This document shows, in pieces, positions 43,103 through 55,052 of a DNA stretch of 64,000 nucleotides. The notes beneath the pieces are model-generated. The model was not told the DNA's origin, ran no database searches, and was given only the letters and a program-made list of their open reading frames with translations. The stretch is from Marsupella aquatica (Eukaryota; Marchantiophyta): contig OZ316899.1 of NCBI GenBank assembly GCA_973895155.1, positions 3,534,001 to 3,598,000 on the forward strand, in the 5' to 3' direction. The position numbers and the translations under genes are program-made. Each line of letters opens with the position of its first letter. Position 1 is the stretch's first letter.

Positions 43103-43107
43103 ATGCA
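43103..43107. repeat. Right 5-bp target duplication (ATGCA) of gypsy element
   Basis: Copy of 17590-17594, directly after the LTR end GTCACA. Confidence 0.9.
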
Positions 43108-45378
43108 CAAGCTCTGTTGGAGGCTTTTTTGACTCAAAATGCAGAGCCCATGCCTCATATGCCTTATGGAGGGGCACATGGGACAGACTCTATTGAGTAC
43201 CATCTTCCAACGTGTTACAAGAAGCTAGAGATTCTGGAAGATGTGAGAACAAAGATGAAGGAAGAAGGGCTTCCTCCTATCACAGAGAATACTCTCTACA
43301 AGATCTGGAGCAACTCATTTGCAAACTTCAGTTTTCATAAAGATGGTGCATTTGCCAAGTGTACTCTTTGTTGTGAATACAAAGACAGTTTGATGCGAGA
43401 AAGAAGGAAAAAAGAACGTGCTGAAATTGAAGAAAAACAAGCGCAACATCTTCGTGAGAAAATGTCACATAGATATGTTTACTACGCTCATCGAGTAATG
43501 GCCAAACAACACCCAAGAGAATATCTTTGCATTATTCACAACAAGATGGATCAAGCAAAGACATGGATTCCAAAAATGGTTAGTACTCCTAAATCTCTTT
43601 CGGGTCATGGAATGCCGCTACCTATTGCTCTCACAGGGATGTTGACTCACGGGAGGGATCCAGGAGTTTATGCACACTTTAGTGCCATTGGCCTTTGGCC
43701 AGGAGATGCTGATTTCACGGTGACATCCTTGGCTAAGTGTCTTCGAGACCTTGAAGAGTACAATGGAGACAAGAGAGGTGACGTGTTGGATGGCCTTCAT
43801 TGGGAACCTCAAAGACCTTTCTTTCAAGCCCTACTTGACTTTGAAGCATTTTTCACGGGTTATTTGGAACCAAAGAATATACTGGTGAATAGGTATGTTG
43901 GTTCTGAAGATGGAGCTGAGAGTCGGACTGAGACCGTCCCAAACCAGCAAGATGAGGATGATGGAGAAGACATGCATGGAGAGCAAGGCAATCCATTCAT
44001 TTGTTCAAGCCCTTGCCAAGGCACCTAACATTGCAGATGGATAATTCAGCAAAGGACAACAAAAACCAGATTGTCATGGCATTCTGTAGCGAACTTGTGA
44101 GTAGAGTATTTGAAACTGTTCAAATGTCTTTTCTAATGGTTGGTCATACGCACGAAGATGTTAATGCACTCTTTTCAAAGGTATCATATCAAGTTCAGCA
44201 CAAAGAAGTTGCAACCCTCCTTGCTCTTATGGCAGAGGTATGGGAATGCGAGAGCATTCATCCTGTTCCCATATTGATACAAGAAGTTGCATCTTACAAA
44301 GAATATCTTCAAACTTTCAAGGTGAAAGATATTCAAGGTCACTCAAAACCTGTATCATTTCTTTTCTCTATGAAAGATAATGTACCAATATTTTAGTATA
44401 AGTCCCATGTAAAGCAAGCTTGGGCTCTAGTTGGTGGAAGGTGCATTTGGGCAATAGATCTGACAACAAATTCTCTTCTTTTACCTAGTGGAGAGCCCTT
44501 AGCTAAATCCATTGGAGAGATACACAAAAATCTGAAGAGATTATCCCATTTCTTAACAAGTACCTTGATTTTTGAGAAGGAGTTGCACTGATGAGACATC
44601 TATAGCATATAAGGAAAGATTTCCTCTTGTGAAATATTGGGAGAGAATTGTGGAGTTGGTGACAAATGGCCTCGCACTAGAAGGGGAGGGAAGTACTCAA
44701 TTTCCCTTGAAAAACAGATTTTGGCCTAAGACTAACCACGGCACTGGTTACAAGGTCAACCAACCGGAACAAAGTGGTCCTCCAAGTGAAGATGAGGAGA
44801 ATGAAGAGATGATGGCTCTTCAAAATGAGGTCTTGGAAGAGATGGAAGATCAAGCAGCACCATTTCTTGGATCTCGAGCTGAGAGAGAACAAGGACGATG
44901 GATTCCTTTACAGGATATTTGTGAAGGAAAATTTGTATTTCTTTGACCCGAGGATGACTGGGAGAATAAAAATGGTGGAGGTCATTTCTGGTCAGTGAGA
45001 GCTTTGGGTTTGGTGGACCCAAAGCATGAAGTCCCAACAACATCTTCAACAAACCCTTCTCTACCTCGACAATACGCTCCAATGTTCCCAGTTGAATGGT
45101 GGAGGCCTAAACACTCTAAACTTGATGTGACTAAGAGTGCGCGGTATCTAAATTGTTTCATGTCCACTAAGACATGGGAACGAGATCCAGGGTTTGGTGA
45201 GAATACTCAACATTGGCAGTATGCAAATTCTACAATGTATGGTCTTAAATCTGGAATGAAAGGAGAAAACATGGGCAGACAGAGGTTTGAAGATCCCTCG
45301 AAATGTTCTACAAACTGTCCAAAATTATCTTCAAAGGATGGACAAGTAGACTTAGTTGTTAGAAGCTATAATAATTAA
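43103..45378 (+). pseudogene. Element B transposase gene, 3' part (DUF7869-type DDE transposase), broken
   Basis: Continues from 17594; the reading resumes in AQALLEAFLTQNAEPMPHMP. Hallmarks: YHLPTCYKKLEI, KCTLCCEYKDSL (zinc pair), then HLTLQMDNSAKDNKNQ and FLMVGHTHEDVNALFSKVS (44020-44190), the QxDN...NKN and VGHTHEDVD signatures of DUF7869 transposases, giving likely catalytic Asp residues. C-terminal VEWWRPKH is also typical. Lesions: a frameshift near 43990, TAG at 44394-44396, a frameshift near 44575 and TGA at 44944-44946. It cannot make active protein. Confidence 0.83.
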
Positions 45379-45595
45379 ATAGATAGTTACTTGTTTTTAT
45401 AGAACTAAGATAGTCATTCTTCAAACATAGTAATTTACGTACTAGCTATTTACTATTCTAATAGTTTTAATGTGATACTATCTTCTCATTTTCTAAACTT
45501 TTGATCATTATGAATATGAATGTTTGCTTTTTCTACATAATTAAAAATATTTTTCTATTCATTCCTTTCTTTAAAATGATTATAATAAGAGTTGG
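45379..45595. other. AT-rich 3' region of element B
   Basis: Very AT-rich sequence after the last transposase codons; no gene. Confidence 0.5.
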
Positions 45596-45940
45596 TAGGC
45601 AAACGTACACTTTTAAGGCCAAACGTACATTTTGCTGCACTAAAAGCTACACTTTCTAGACCAAATGCACTTAAATGTACACTTTTTAAGCCAAATGTAT
45701 GCATTTTTCACTCAAATGTACACTTTCTAGGCCAAATGTACTCAAATGTACACTTTTAAAGCCAAATGTACCTATTTTGATGTTCAAATTTACACTTTTC
45801 ATTGTCCAAATGTACACTCTTTAGGCCAATTGTACACTTTTCTATCCCCAAATGTACACTTTTTATTGGCCAAATGTACACTTTTTCAAGCCCAAAACTA
45901 CACTTTTCATTGCCCAAATGTACATAAATCAAATAATAAT
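45596..45940. repeat. Right subterminal repeats of element B
   Basis: At least fifteen degenerate copies of GCCAAATGTACACTTTT(T). The same unit occurs three times inside the left TIR. Likely transposase-binding sites, judged from the position. Confidence 0.88.
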
Positions 45941-45943
45941 ACA

Positions 45944-45964
45944 CTTTTAATGAATAGGTTGATA
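45944..45964 (-). repeat. Right terminal inverted repeat of element B
   Basis: The reverse complement equals 9333-9353 over 21 bases. It abuts the TNP2 coding remnant. Confidence 0.75.
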
Positions 45965-48275
45965 TTGGGTACATCCATCTATTGTTCACTAGACCACAGA
46001 TGTCTAGTTCATGAACCAGATGAATCAACAGATGGGTCATGACATCAAAGAATCTTGGTGGGAAATGAATTTCCATAAGGCAGAGTGTGAATGCAACATC
46101 CATCATCACAGAGTCGTATTGTGAGGGATCCCAAACCTTGGCACAGATGGTACGCCACACATTGCTCACTTTGGCTATGGCCAATGGAACACCTTCATCA
46201 AGTAATCCCATTGTTGCTAATGGAAGGATTTGTTGCATGAGGTGATGGAAATCGTGAGATTTCAGCCCTGATAACTTCTTCTTAACTGTGACACATTTAG
46301 CCAAAGAACTGTTGAAACTAGTGGGCCCTTTAAAGGTCAACAATACCTCTAAGAACTTAGTCTTCTCTGTCTTACTGAGGCAGTATGGGGCTAGCGGCAT
46401 GATCTTTGGATCATTTTTTGGATCTGGATTTGGAACCAGCCACAGGTGTTCCCGCACGTCCATGACTTTCATGTCTTCTCGAACAGAAGGAGTATCCTTT
46501 GTCCCCAAAATAGTGTGCACAATATTGTGTGCAAGATTCTTCTCACAGTGCATGTGATCCAAACAATGGTTGATGAGAAGTTTCTGCATTGGACGCCCAG
46601 TTCAGTACAAACTAAGTTAGAATAAGAAATGTTACTCTTTGCTACTTAACATTAATACACACTGAGGGATTCAGTATGGGAAACCAGATACTTACACTCC
46701 AGTACGACAGCTTTTATAATCCAGTAACCCTCTTCACTCCATTCTTCTTTATTGGAGAGTCTTCATCATCGAGCGCATTCCCTGGTTTCTTCTCCACATA
46801 TTTAGCGACCTTTTCTCCCCAACATTTCCTATCAGAGCTGGACACTCTACACGGTGCAGCTCGTGCCTCTACCTCACCATTAAAGTATTTTGCCACTTCC
46901 TCTTTGTGAAAATAGTGCCTCTGTGGTAACCAGCGACGATCGCCAGCAAACAGTAACTTGCCCAACTGCTTTGAACCATGTGCCACACAATTTGGCCCAC
47001 AAACCACACATCCTTTGTACCCTGTATGTTGTTGGCCAGAGACTAATCCATATGCAAGATAATCATTGATTGTCCACAATACTAAAGCCCTTAGCTTGAA
47101 CTGTTGCTGCAATCCTAGCCTTGGTAGAACATCAAAACAATCTACTCCTTCTGACCATAATGTCTCAAGATCATCCACAAGTGGAGCCATGTATACATCA
47201 AATTGTTCCTCGCTTACAGACACAGGACCTGGAATTAGAAGAGCCAGCATGACAAAGAACTTCTTTGTGGAAAGCCAAGGAGGGATATTATAATTCAACA
47301 GCAGGATTGGCCATGTAGACCAGGCAGTAGAATTATTCCCAAATGGATTTACCCCATCAAGTGCCAATCCCATTCGCACATTCCTTGGCTCAGCAGCAAA
47401 AGCAGGGTCGATCTCTGTGTCCACATGTTTCCATGCCTTTGAATTTGCTGGATGTCGGACCATGTTGTCCTTGCTCTTGTTCTCATGATGCCAAGTCATT
47501 AGCTTAGATGTACCCTTAGTGGCATACAATCTCTTCAATCGAGGGATTATAGGGAAATATCTCAAGATCTTCACACGCTGTAAAGAATTCCCCACTAACT
47601 TCATCTTTGGCTGATTACACTTGGAACAATTGTCCAACTCTGCAGTCTCATTTCTAAATAACATACATCCATTCTCACAGACTGGGATTCTCTCATAGTC
47701 TAAACCCAATTTTCTCAGTAATTGTTTTGCAGCATATAGGTTTTTAGGGAGAGTGTGCTCTGTTGGCATTCCATGCTCAGTCAACAAAGACAGCATGGCA
47801 TTCACTCCCGTGTTCGAGAACCTATTGTTGTGACATATGTTTAAAAACAACAACATGAAGGAAACTACATCTGTCTTACTGCCTGGAAATAAGGGTTTCA
47901 TGGCTTCTTCTAAAGACCCTTGCAGAGGGACAGGATTTATAGGATGCCCTGCTGTAGGTGTGTCCTCAGCCCTGGTCTCAGCAGAGGGTGGATCTGCCTC
48001 ATTCTCATCATTTTGAAACATTGAATCTATATCAAAAGGAGGATCATTATCCACATATTTGTCAGACTCTTCATAAGCTCTTGCCAATGTCTCCTGAAGT
48101 AAAACTCTGACCTGCTCTTCAACATCTATTGATGGCTGGCCTCAGTGGAATGCCTCTCGAGACATTCTTGCCCTCAGTGCCTCTGGACCAGAGTTATGGA
48201 TGTAATTGGATCTCCACTCCTCATCGGAAGAGTCTTCACCCTCTCCTACCCACACTCGACAAGCAGGGTAGCGGC
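45965..48275 (-). pseudogene. CACTA (En/Spm) TNP2-type transposase, 3'-truncated by element B
   Basis: Minus strand. N-terminal part (48087-46714): VCENGCMLFRNETAELDNCSKCNQPKM (zinc pair), RYFPIIPRLKRLYATK, KLMTWHHENKS, LALDGVNPFGN (conserved first Asp region), the stretch NYNIPPWLSTKKFFVMLALL, and GYKGCVVCG, all standard for TNP2/transposase_21. After a short gap or intron (about 46590-46714), 46589-45970 holds HCLDHMHCEKNLAHNI and the DUF4218 part up to NNRWMYP. There element B begins and the C-terminus is lost. A TGA at 48142-48144 interrupts an upstream extension (VGEGEDSSDEEW). CACTA termini were not identified. Confidence 0.9.
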
Positions 48276-49551
48276 CATATTTAAGAAGATGTTGTTGACT
48301 GGTCTTTCAAGTAGTCTTAACAATCCCTTTGCATTCCATGCAAGAGCAATACATTCTATGATTAACACTACCAGAGCAAGCTGTCTGTTCCGAGCCCATA
48401 AGTTATCATCACGACGCTGTATTCAACGTGGATGGGAAAGAGGTAAACTTCTCAGGTTGTCCGCCTCTGTTGTATATGCAGTGTTATGTGACCCAGTCTG
48501 GCTAGAAGAAGCCATGATTGCAGCACTACCTAATCAAAAACACAGTTGCACATCTTTCTTCTATGACATCTTGCAGAGCATATGAATTGTTCTAGACAAC
48601 TCCAAAACCCTTCCATATCATCTTCTAGAGCGTCATGTGAAGCAAATGTGTGCACAAGTGAAGAATTAGACATACATTTGAGAAACTGGACTCCAACTGA
48701 GGTAAAGGCAGCTCCCACTCTAGCCCCCATTGCCAATAGAATAGTTCATGCATGCCAACAACAGGTAAACAGATGACATATTAGCAACTTGATCAGAAAT
48801 TATTTACTTGGGTACATTACCTAATCTCATTTCATATTGTAAGTGGCATTGGGTATTTGAAGGAGACCTGAATTGTACAAATCAAAATGACAAAAGTTTA
48901 CAAAACCAAATAAAGTCCTACCTCAACCAGATTTAGGGCAAGGGTGTTCACAGTAGTCAGCAATCTCAGACCCTTCAAAACAGTGAGTACAATAACAAAC
49001 ATGAATCATAATGTCCAACAATCCCCTCCTTCATTCTTTGTCTTTTGAATTCATTTGTTGAAATGATCCTCTTCATCAAGGCAGTTTGTTGTGGGCAGAT
49101 ACTAGAATAGATTCCAGATCACAACATTTCATCATCCCCACACAAATCAGGATACATATGGACAAGGGCCTCAAAGGGTTTCATGTAATGTACATATTTA
49201 ATTAAACATATAGTGTTTTTGTGCAGTAGTAAGAATGAAATAACACTTAGTCTTCAAAATTATCAAAAATGAGAAAGTTTGAGAAAGTTTGAGAAAGTTC
49301 AGAGACCCGGGTTGAGAGCGTTCTTAAGGCTGTGGGTTTAGAAAGGCAGTACTACAATACTTGAAAGACATTAAGTGAAGTTTGCCTTCTTATGGCCAGA
49401 TCCCTGAAAAGGGACAACAAAAATTTTAAGACCTCGGGTGGATTTTAGGTCTTGCTCAGGTCAGTGTGATATTTTTTAGTTTTTTTGTTATGTATCTCCA
49501 TTCAAGCTCTTCACCTGTTTGCCACTGACACTCTTAACAGTCATCATACAA
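48276..49551. other. Stretch without recognised gene
   Basis: Plus-strand ORFs at 48145-48776 appear to be antisense to the TNP2 5' region. 49268-49300 has a short tandem GAGAAAGTTT repeat. Nothing else recognised. Confidence 0.35.
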
Positions 49552-50069
49552 TCAGAATTGATACTGGTCTTTCTCCACGAAGTGTTGCTCTACTCTAGGG
49601 CAAACAGTCTCAACCCCTGGTCCCAAGACTGGCTCATCATGGTGGGACATTATACAGGCACACCTCCTCTGCAGCCTATTGTATCCACCCCGCCTATATA
49701 TATCCCCTGGACGCACTCGACATTTTGGGCAAAAGTCCTCACAACTATGGATACAGGCAGAGTAGCATATCTGCTCTGGTTGTACCACTCCATAACTGCC
49801 ACAATACAAAAACCTATGGGCAAGGGTGGAGCATCCAGAGTAATGGGCTGACTGTATGTGTCTCTATGTACAGGCAAAACTTCCCATTGCACAGCAGAAC
49901 TGGCAGGGACCAACCTCATTCCACTTAGCTTCAGACGTAGCCTCTCAGCTCTGCCTTCAAGGTCAGCTCCCAAGCTGTTGCGCGTCCTTGGCATCACTGT
50001 AACAAATACAAGAAGCAATAGCTTATCCAACCCAAACGCTTCAATGAATTTCATGCAATAATTTAGCAT
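49552..50069 (-). pseudogene. Unknown minus-strand coding remnant upstream of TNP2
   Basis: Two overlapping frames: 50069-49650 (RTRNSLGADLEGRAERLRL, VMEWYNQSRYATLP) and 49809-49552 (CEDFCPKCRVRPGDIY, Cys-rich). A frameshift may join them. Possibly an accessory CACTA ORF or part of a captured gene. No family recognised. Confidence 0.35.
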
Positions 50070-50073
50070 TCAA

Positions 50074-50310
50074 CTATTTCATATAATCACACAGTTTAGT
50101 CCATTAGACAGTGTAGTCCACTTCATACAATCAGACAATTTAGTTCCTTTTCATACAATCAAACAGTTTAGTCCATTTCATACAATCATCCTACTTTAGT
50201 CCAATTTAGCTTAGTCCATTGAATCCAACTTGACACAGTACTCCATTTTCATCCAACCAAAAACTCAGGTGCTCCACTGTACCCCTTTAGTCCATTTTTT
50301 AATGTCTAGT
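50074..50310. repeat. Degenerate tandem repeats (TTTAGTCCATTTCATACAATC)
   Basis: About seven imperfect units with a variable 20-35 bp period. Noncoding, between the unknown remnant and the PHD fragment. Confidence 0.65.
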
Positions 50311-50398
50311 ATACTTCCATAAGTCATTAGCCCATTTTAAGTTCAGTATACTTTGTACTATGCACTATTTTCTACACAACTGAAGGCTTAATTATGAT

Positions 50399-51099
50399 CT
50401 ATTTGAAATCATGTGATGGCACCTCAGAACCCTCTGGAATGACATGGTGATTGGAGTACACCATACGCCATGGACCAATATCCCACGTTTCTCTACCCTT
50501 CACCCCTCTCTTGAGGTGTTTTTCTGCCTTTGGTCCCTCATCCCTGCACCACGCACGAGGGCACCTACGACACTGGATAAATTCCCAGATGCCATCCCGA
50601 TACTCCTTGCAAACATCACAATAATGCCTTGGGCATATCAGAGCAACGGGATGTGCATCTAAGTTCTCTGCATACCCCAAGAGAGGCAACTCCCTTGCCC
50701 TCAGTATGGTCCGCAGACAACCCACATGATAGAAAGAAAAGCAATCATCTTGTGCACATTGAACCACAAGGGGCTCATCTGTAGTGGGCTTTAGGGTTTG
50801 GCCAAGTAGTCCACAAGCAAAGCAACGACCTCGGTTCTGCTGGCAGAGTTCATAGAGCCACTCCTTGGCCCAATCATGCCCTCTAGAAATGGCAATGCGT
50901 GTGCACTTAGACCCATGGCCATCAGGCTCCTTGGGATCCTGCCCATCAACTAAGTAATGGAAATGACGATTGCAAGGCCCATCGCAAAACAAAACAATAC
51001 CTCCCTCATCACATTCAAAACAACAAGGGGGATCCATGCAAAGGTGCTCTTTATGGGCAAACTTTGGATCCAGCCAAGCAGCAGCAGCCCATGCCATGC
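50399..51099 (-). pseudogene. EDM2-like PHD-finger fragment
   Basis: A single open exon of about 233 codons beginning after a CAG splice acceptor (51100). Zinc-finger series: CFECDEGGIVLFCDGPC with HFH, then CFACG...CAQDDCFSFYHVGC, then CPRHYCDVCKEY...CRRCPRAWC. The order and spacing (PHD, atypical PHD, CPxHxCxxC, CRRCP) and the ending (IxxxDH-like VPSHDF) match the EDM2 family, plant chromatin regulators that act on transposon heterochromatin and intronic repeats. No other EDM2 domains (e.g. the methyltransferase-like domain) are seen nearby, so it is probably a gene fragment, perhaps captured by the CACTA element. Confidence 0.7.
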
Positions 51100-52200
51100 C
51101 TGATGTGATGTGTGGATCTGCACAATTACCTTAAATATTACAAGAAGTCTATGGAGAAGGGCAACAAACAAGTACAAAGATGGTATGCGTAGTGTACTTA
51201 CCGTAATCTGAGGTTTAAGTACACTTCAGAAGATGTCCTGTCCAACTCAGTCTCACGGAGTAGAAGCAATGTCAAAAATAACTTGGCTCTGGTTTATGTG
51301 TGTTCTGCGCAGAGAGCAAAAAGTTACGCATACTTGGTAAATGTAGTGATCAATCAAGGAATTACCAATGCTGCCTCTAAATTCCTATGTACTCAATTTC
51401 TATTAGAGGTGTTGAGAAACAAACAGAATACGAGAGATTGAGTAGAAGAGCAAACATGGCTCAATGCAATGGCTCAGGTGGACCCTCAACAACAACTCTT
51501 ACTTTGGTTCATTTAACTCCATGCAGAGCCGGGCTGGGGCTGCCCTTGTTTTTCAGTGATGGATCAACAAAGACATGTTATATTTGATGGGATCAACAGG
51601 CAGACAAGGTAATTTTGAATAGCAGAAATTAATCCAAAAAAGTTTGCAATTCAAACACATCCTACAAATCACTCATAGCATCTCTTCTAAAGACAATGGG
51701 GGTTTCTTAGATAAACTCTTTATCTCTCAACATAGAGATCATAACAAAATACACAAGCAAACAGGTAGAAAAATGTGCAACCATTACAATTGCTCGAGAC
51801 TTCCAAGAAGGTGAAATTTTCCCCAAAGTTCCAATAAATCTCAACAACAAACCAATAACGACAGTAGACACGCGACAATAATGCAAGCAAAATTGGAGCA
51901 AGCCCACCTCCACTGGACCCTTTGTGACGCCAATGACATGGTCCTTATTTTGTAATCTGATTAAGTAGGTTGCTGTATGCAAGGAGTAGCTATTGATATT
52001 ACATAACAATTAGCAAGATGGCAAGAATAAGGGCAATCATGGCGTTAAGAGTAGGGAAATAAAAGCTATGTCGCAGGTGGTCGGTGACCATATCTCTTTC
52101 AATATGTCACCAAATCCGGATCTGTAAAGAGCATTGGAAAGATCTGGTCAAGGCGAGTAAAATCGATATAAAACACTCGGGAAACAGAGGTGTATTAAGA
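51100..52200. other. Stretch without recognised gene
   Basis: Only short open frames. Upstream exons of the PHD fragment might lie here on the minus strand, but I cannot identify any. Confidence 0.35.
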
Positions 52201-52284
52201 AAGATACGGCCTGATTAGTGTGACGGGTTAACTTGTGGCCGGAATTAGCGGATTCGGCTTCAGTTTCGGGTTAACCCAAGCTCG

Positions 52285-52530
52285 ACCACGGCTTAGCTTA
52301 TGTGAGCACGGCTTCAGCTTAGCTCAGGTCAGCACGGCTTCAGCTTAGCTTAGGTAAGCACGGCTTCAGCTTATCTCAGGTAAGAACGGCTTCAGCTTAG
52401 CTCAGGTCAGCACGGCTTCAGCTTAGCTTAGGTCAACACGGCTTCAGCTTAGCTCAGGTTAGCATAGGTAAGCTCGGATTCGGGCTCAGCTTAGGCTAGG
52501 TTAGCGGATAGCGGATAGCGGATAGCGGCC
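52285..52530. repeat. Tandem repeats CACGGCTTCAGCTTAGCTCAGGT(C/T)AG
   Basis: Six units of about 30 bp (52285-52470), followed by GCGGATA repeated three times (52504-52525) and CTCGGGTTAGC repeats (52550-52620). The location just upstream of an LTR-like segment suggests part of a degraded giant LTR. Confidence 0.8.
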
Positions 52531-52954
52531 TAACCCGAGACCACGGGTTAGCTCTACTCGGGTTAGATAGGATAGCTAGGTTAGCCAAACTCGGGTTAGC
52601 TATGTAACTCGGGTTAGCGCAGCAGTGAGTACCCCCTCTCGGTTGCGGGGGCATAACTCTCTATGTATTTGACCAAATCGGCTATAATTGACCTCGTTGG
52701 AAAGAGGAGCTCAAGCCGCTTCCAACGCTGCTATCCACGCAGAAAATGGTTAAATAGAGAAATCAGGAGAGGAGGCACAAGCTTGCGAAAACCATGGAGG
52801 AGGGCCGAATCCGAAGTACATAGCCAATTCGAGATAGAAATAAAGTTGCGAGTTAGGGTTCAATAGTTAGAGATAGTGGCGGCTCTGTTAGGGCTGGGAT
52901 GGGGCTCCAGCAGCGTAGTACCCAGCCATTTGGGCTCAGTATGAGAGTATATAG

Positions 52955-54080
52955 AGCAGCCCCCCGGTAGAGATGGGGGGGGACTTCAGTTGTGTGATCT
53001 CACTTAGACTGAGTAGCGGGGAGGAGCTCTGTGCAAGCAAGGCTGGACTTGGACGCTGCGTGTTGGGGAGAGCTTGGTTGTGCTATTACTCAGGGAGTAA
53101 TCAGCCAAGCTTCACAGCAACGGGTTGCTAGGTTTGCGAGCTGGATTGTGGCTCTTTCTAGTGGGCAGCACAACTGGGTTCTTTTCCCCCGATACAGAGC
53201 CTTGGTGATAGGTGATGTATTGGTGATTGTAAACTGTGGGAGGATTTCAATTCGATTTGCGGTGGGCACATTAGGGAGGCTGAGGTACTGATTAAGGGGC
53301 AGCAGGAGGAGCATTTACAGTTCAGTCTGGCAAGGCTACGTGATCCATGGGGAGTCCCGGCCTTTGTCTGGTGGAGAGCACTAAGGGATCTATGGCCAGA
53401 GCTGAGCTTGCAGGGCAAGCGTGAGGCCGGGCCTCATTGCAGTCTGGGATAGATCGCCGTTAGGCCTGGTACCAGCTTTGAAGTCGAGTCAACTATGCAT
53501 GCGTAACTTGACGTTCTGAATTGGAGGTGTGAGATCTGTATGTGCCCCCAAGAATGATCAAGTGTTCTCAGTGAACTATTGTGCACATCTTTGAATCTAA
53601 TTGAGTTTTCCTCTCAGGCCTCATTTCTCTCGTGGATGTGTGTGTGTGTGAGGCAATCTGAGTGTATGATGGAACTAGCAGCGCCACTGAGAGGTGTACC
53701 GGGTGCATTGAAGTGGGCTGGGTGAGGACTGTCATAGCTCTGATTGTTGAGAGTGGAATGGCAGAGTGGTGGGGCAATGGCTTAGAAGTCCCTAAGCCGG
53801 GAATCAGTCAGGAGTCACTGGTTTATGGGTACATTCCGACGGCGGAATAGAAACATACCTATGACAGTAAGCATATGTATAGACCTATGCGCACCGTAGC
53901 GCTAGGCCCTGTGTGTACGGGCCCGATATGAAGACCCCTTCTCACCAGAACTATCATGAGCGCAGATCTGATCCCCAACCTCGGTTCCTTGGGATTGAGC
54001 TTGGGTGATGTGTGATAGAGTCTTGCTATGATAGTCTGGTGTTAAGGGCATAAACTGGTGTTTACCGGCATTCACAACAT
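52955..54080 (+). repeat. Degenerate gypsy LTR 3' end
   Basis: It shares with the other LTRs here a CCCCCCGGTAGAGATGGGG tract (52961-52979), a GGCTTAGAAGTCCCTAAGCC block (53779-53798) and ATTCCGACGGCGGAAT (53833-53848). No ORF is left. Possible end at CACAACA near 54077. A weak primer-site-like TTTTGGCACCCATAGTGACG follows at 54113. The exact limits are uncertain. Confidence 0.55.
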
Positions 54081-55052
54081 CCCTTCGTGATCCTCAGGTA
54101 CAAGGAGATGGTTTTGGCACCCATAGTGACGTTTTTGGTGTTAAGACCCATGTCAATCGCGTGACACCCTTGTTAGGTAGCACCACTACCAAACAGAGGT
54201 CCAATCTTCCTTAGAATCCTCAAAATTGATGCAAGCGTAAATGCAGGCAGGAATGCAGCTCCAATCGCACCTCGGCAACAAGAGTCAAAACTATCATGGA
54301 TCTCCTCACAATGAGCAAACCTTAGCAGTCACACAGTATTTAGTGGCTACTTTGAGAAAACATTAAAAAAAGTCAATGCTCGCAGGTGAAGGAGTAGGAT
54401 AGAAGGCAAATATATCAATTCTTTCCCTAAGCTTGAGCAAGCAATTCGTCGGAAAAGCAACAGAGACCTACCGCTACATAGGAAATTAGATGTTGTCAAA
54501 CAGAGCTTGGTCTTCAATTCAAAAGAGACCGGGGATAGACAGGACTACAACTTTTTGTGAGGGGGGGGGGGGGCACTGACCACAACAGATTCAAGATTAG
54601 CACAACTAACCTTGTAGGTTGTTGCAACTCCAATGTCCACCTCCAATTGGCTCAATGTTCAATTTGCAGGAAACGAGTTTACTGCACGACATTGCATAGT
54701 AAGCGCAGTATACCAAAAGACAAAACTTGGACCATGGCCAGACAATGACATAAACAAATCAGTGAACATTATACAGGGACTGTGAATCCCAAGCCAACAA
54801 AGCAACAATCCCAACCCTACAAAGATCAACAACATTCCAGCAGCTCAGGTCTGGTACAAAATGCTGGTATCTTTGTTTTTCATGATTGAAGAGCAAATTC
54901 CAGCAAACAAGGACTCGGAAATGAGAGACAGCAAAGTACCTGATAGCAAGGTACCCGAGGTAGAACATTTAGGTAGGGGTCAGAAATAGGGACACACTTA
55001 CACAAGCTCGATGTACATAACTGAATGGTAAATGAGGTTGGGACTAATACTA
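54081..55052. other. Stretch without recognised gene
   Basis: Possible internal 5' leader of a lost gypsy element, then unassigned sequence. It includes a G10 run at 54564-54573. No coding potential seen. Confidence 0.35.

Larger units (their letters stand above)
9333..45964. mobile_element. Element B: large DNA transposon with 21-bp TIRs, split by a nested gypsy element
   Basis: The two ends carry the same 21-bp sequence in inverted orientation (TATCAACCTATTCATTAAAA then G; 9333-9353 and complement at 45944-45964). Both ends are followed by repeats of a CCAAATGTACACTTTT unit. Inside are a minus-strand companion gene (9698-13784) and a plus-strand transposase gene (16078-17594 continued at 43103-45378). 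Removing the 25.5-kb gypsy insertion leaves about 11.1 kb. The right end interrupts a TNP2 coding region exactly after the codons for WMYP. Target duplication is unclear; a TA dinucleotide is possible. The left flank does not show the other half of TNP2, so the insertion site may have been rearranged. Confidence 0.68.

Noticed and set aside
48145-48776. Plus-strand ORFs opposite the TNP2 5' region
   Set aside because: They look like antisense shadows of TNP2 coding sequence; no protein family visible.
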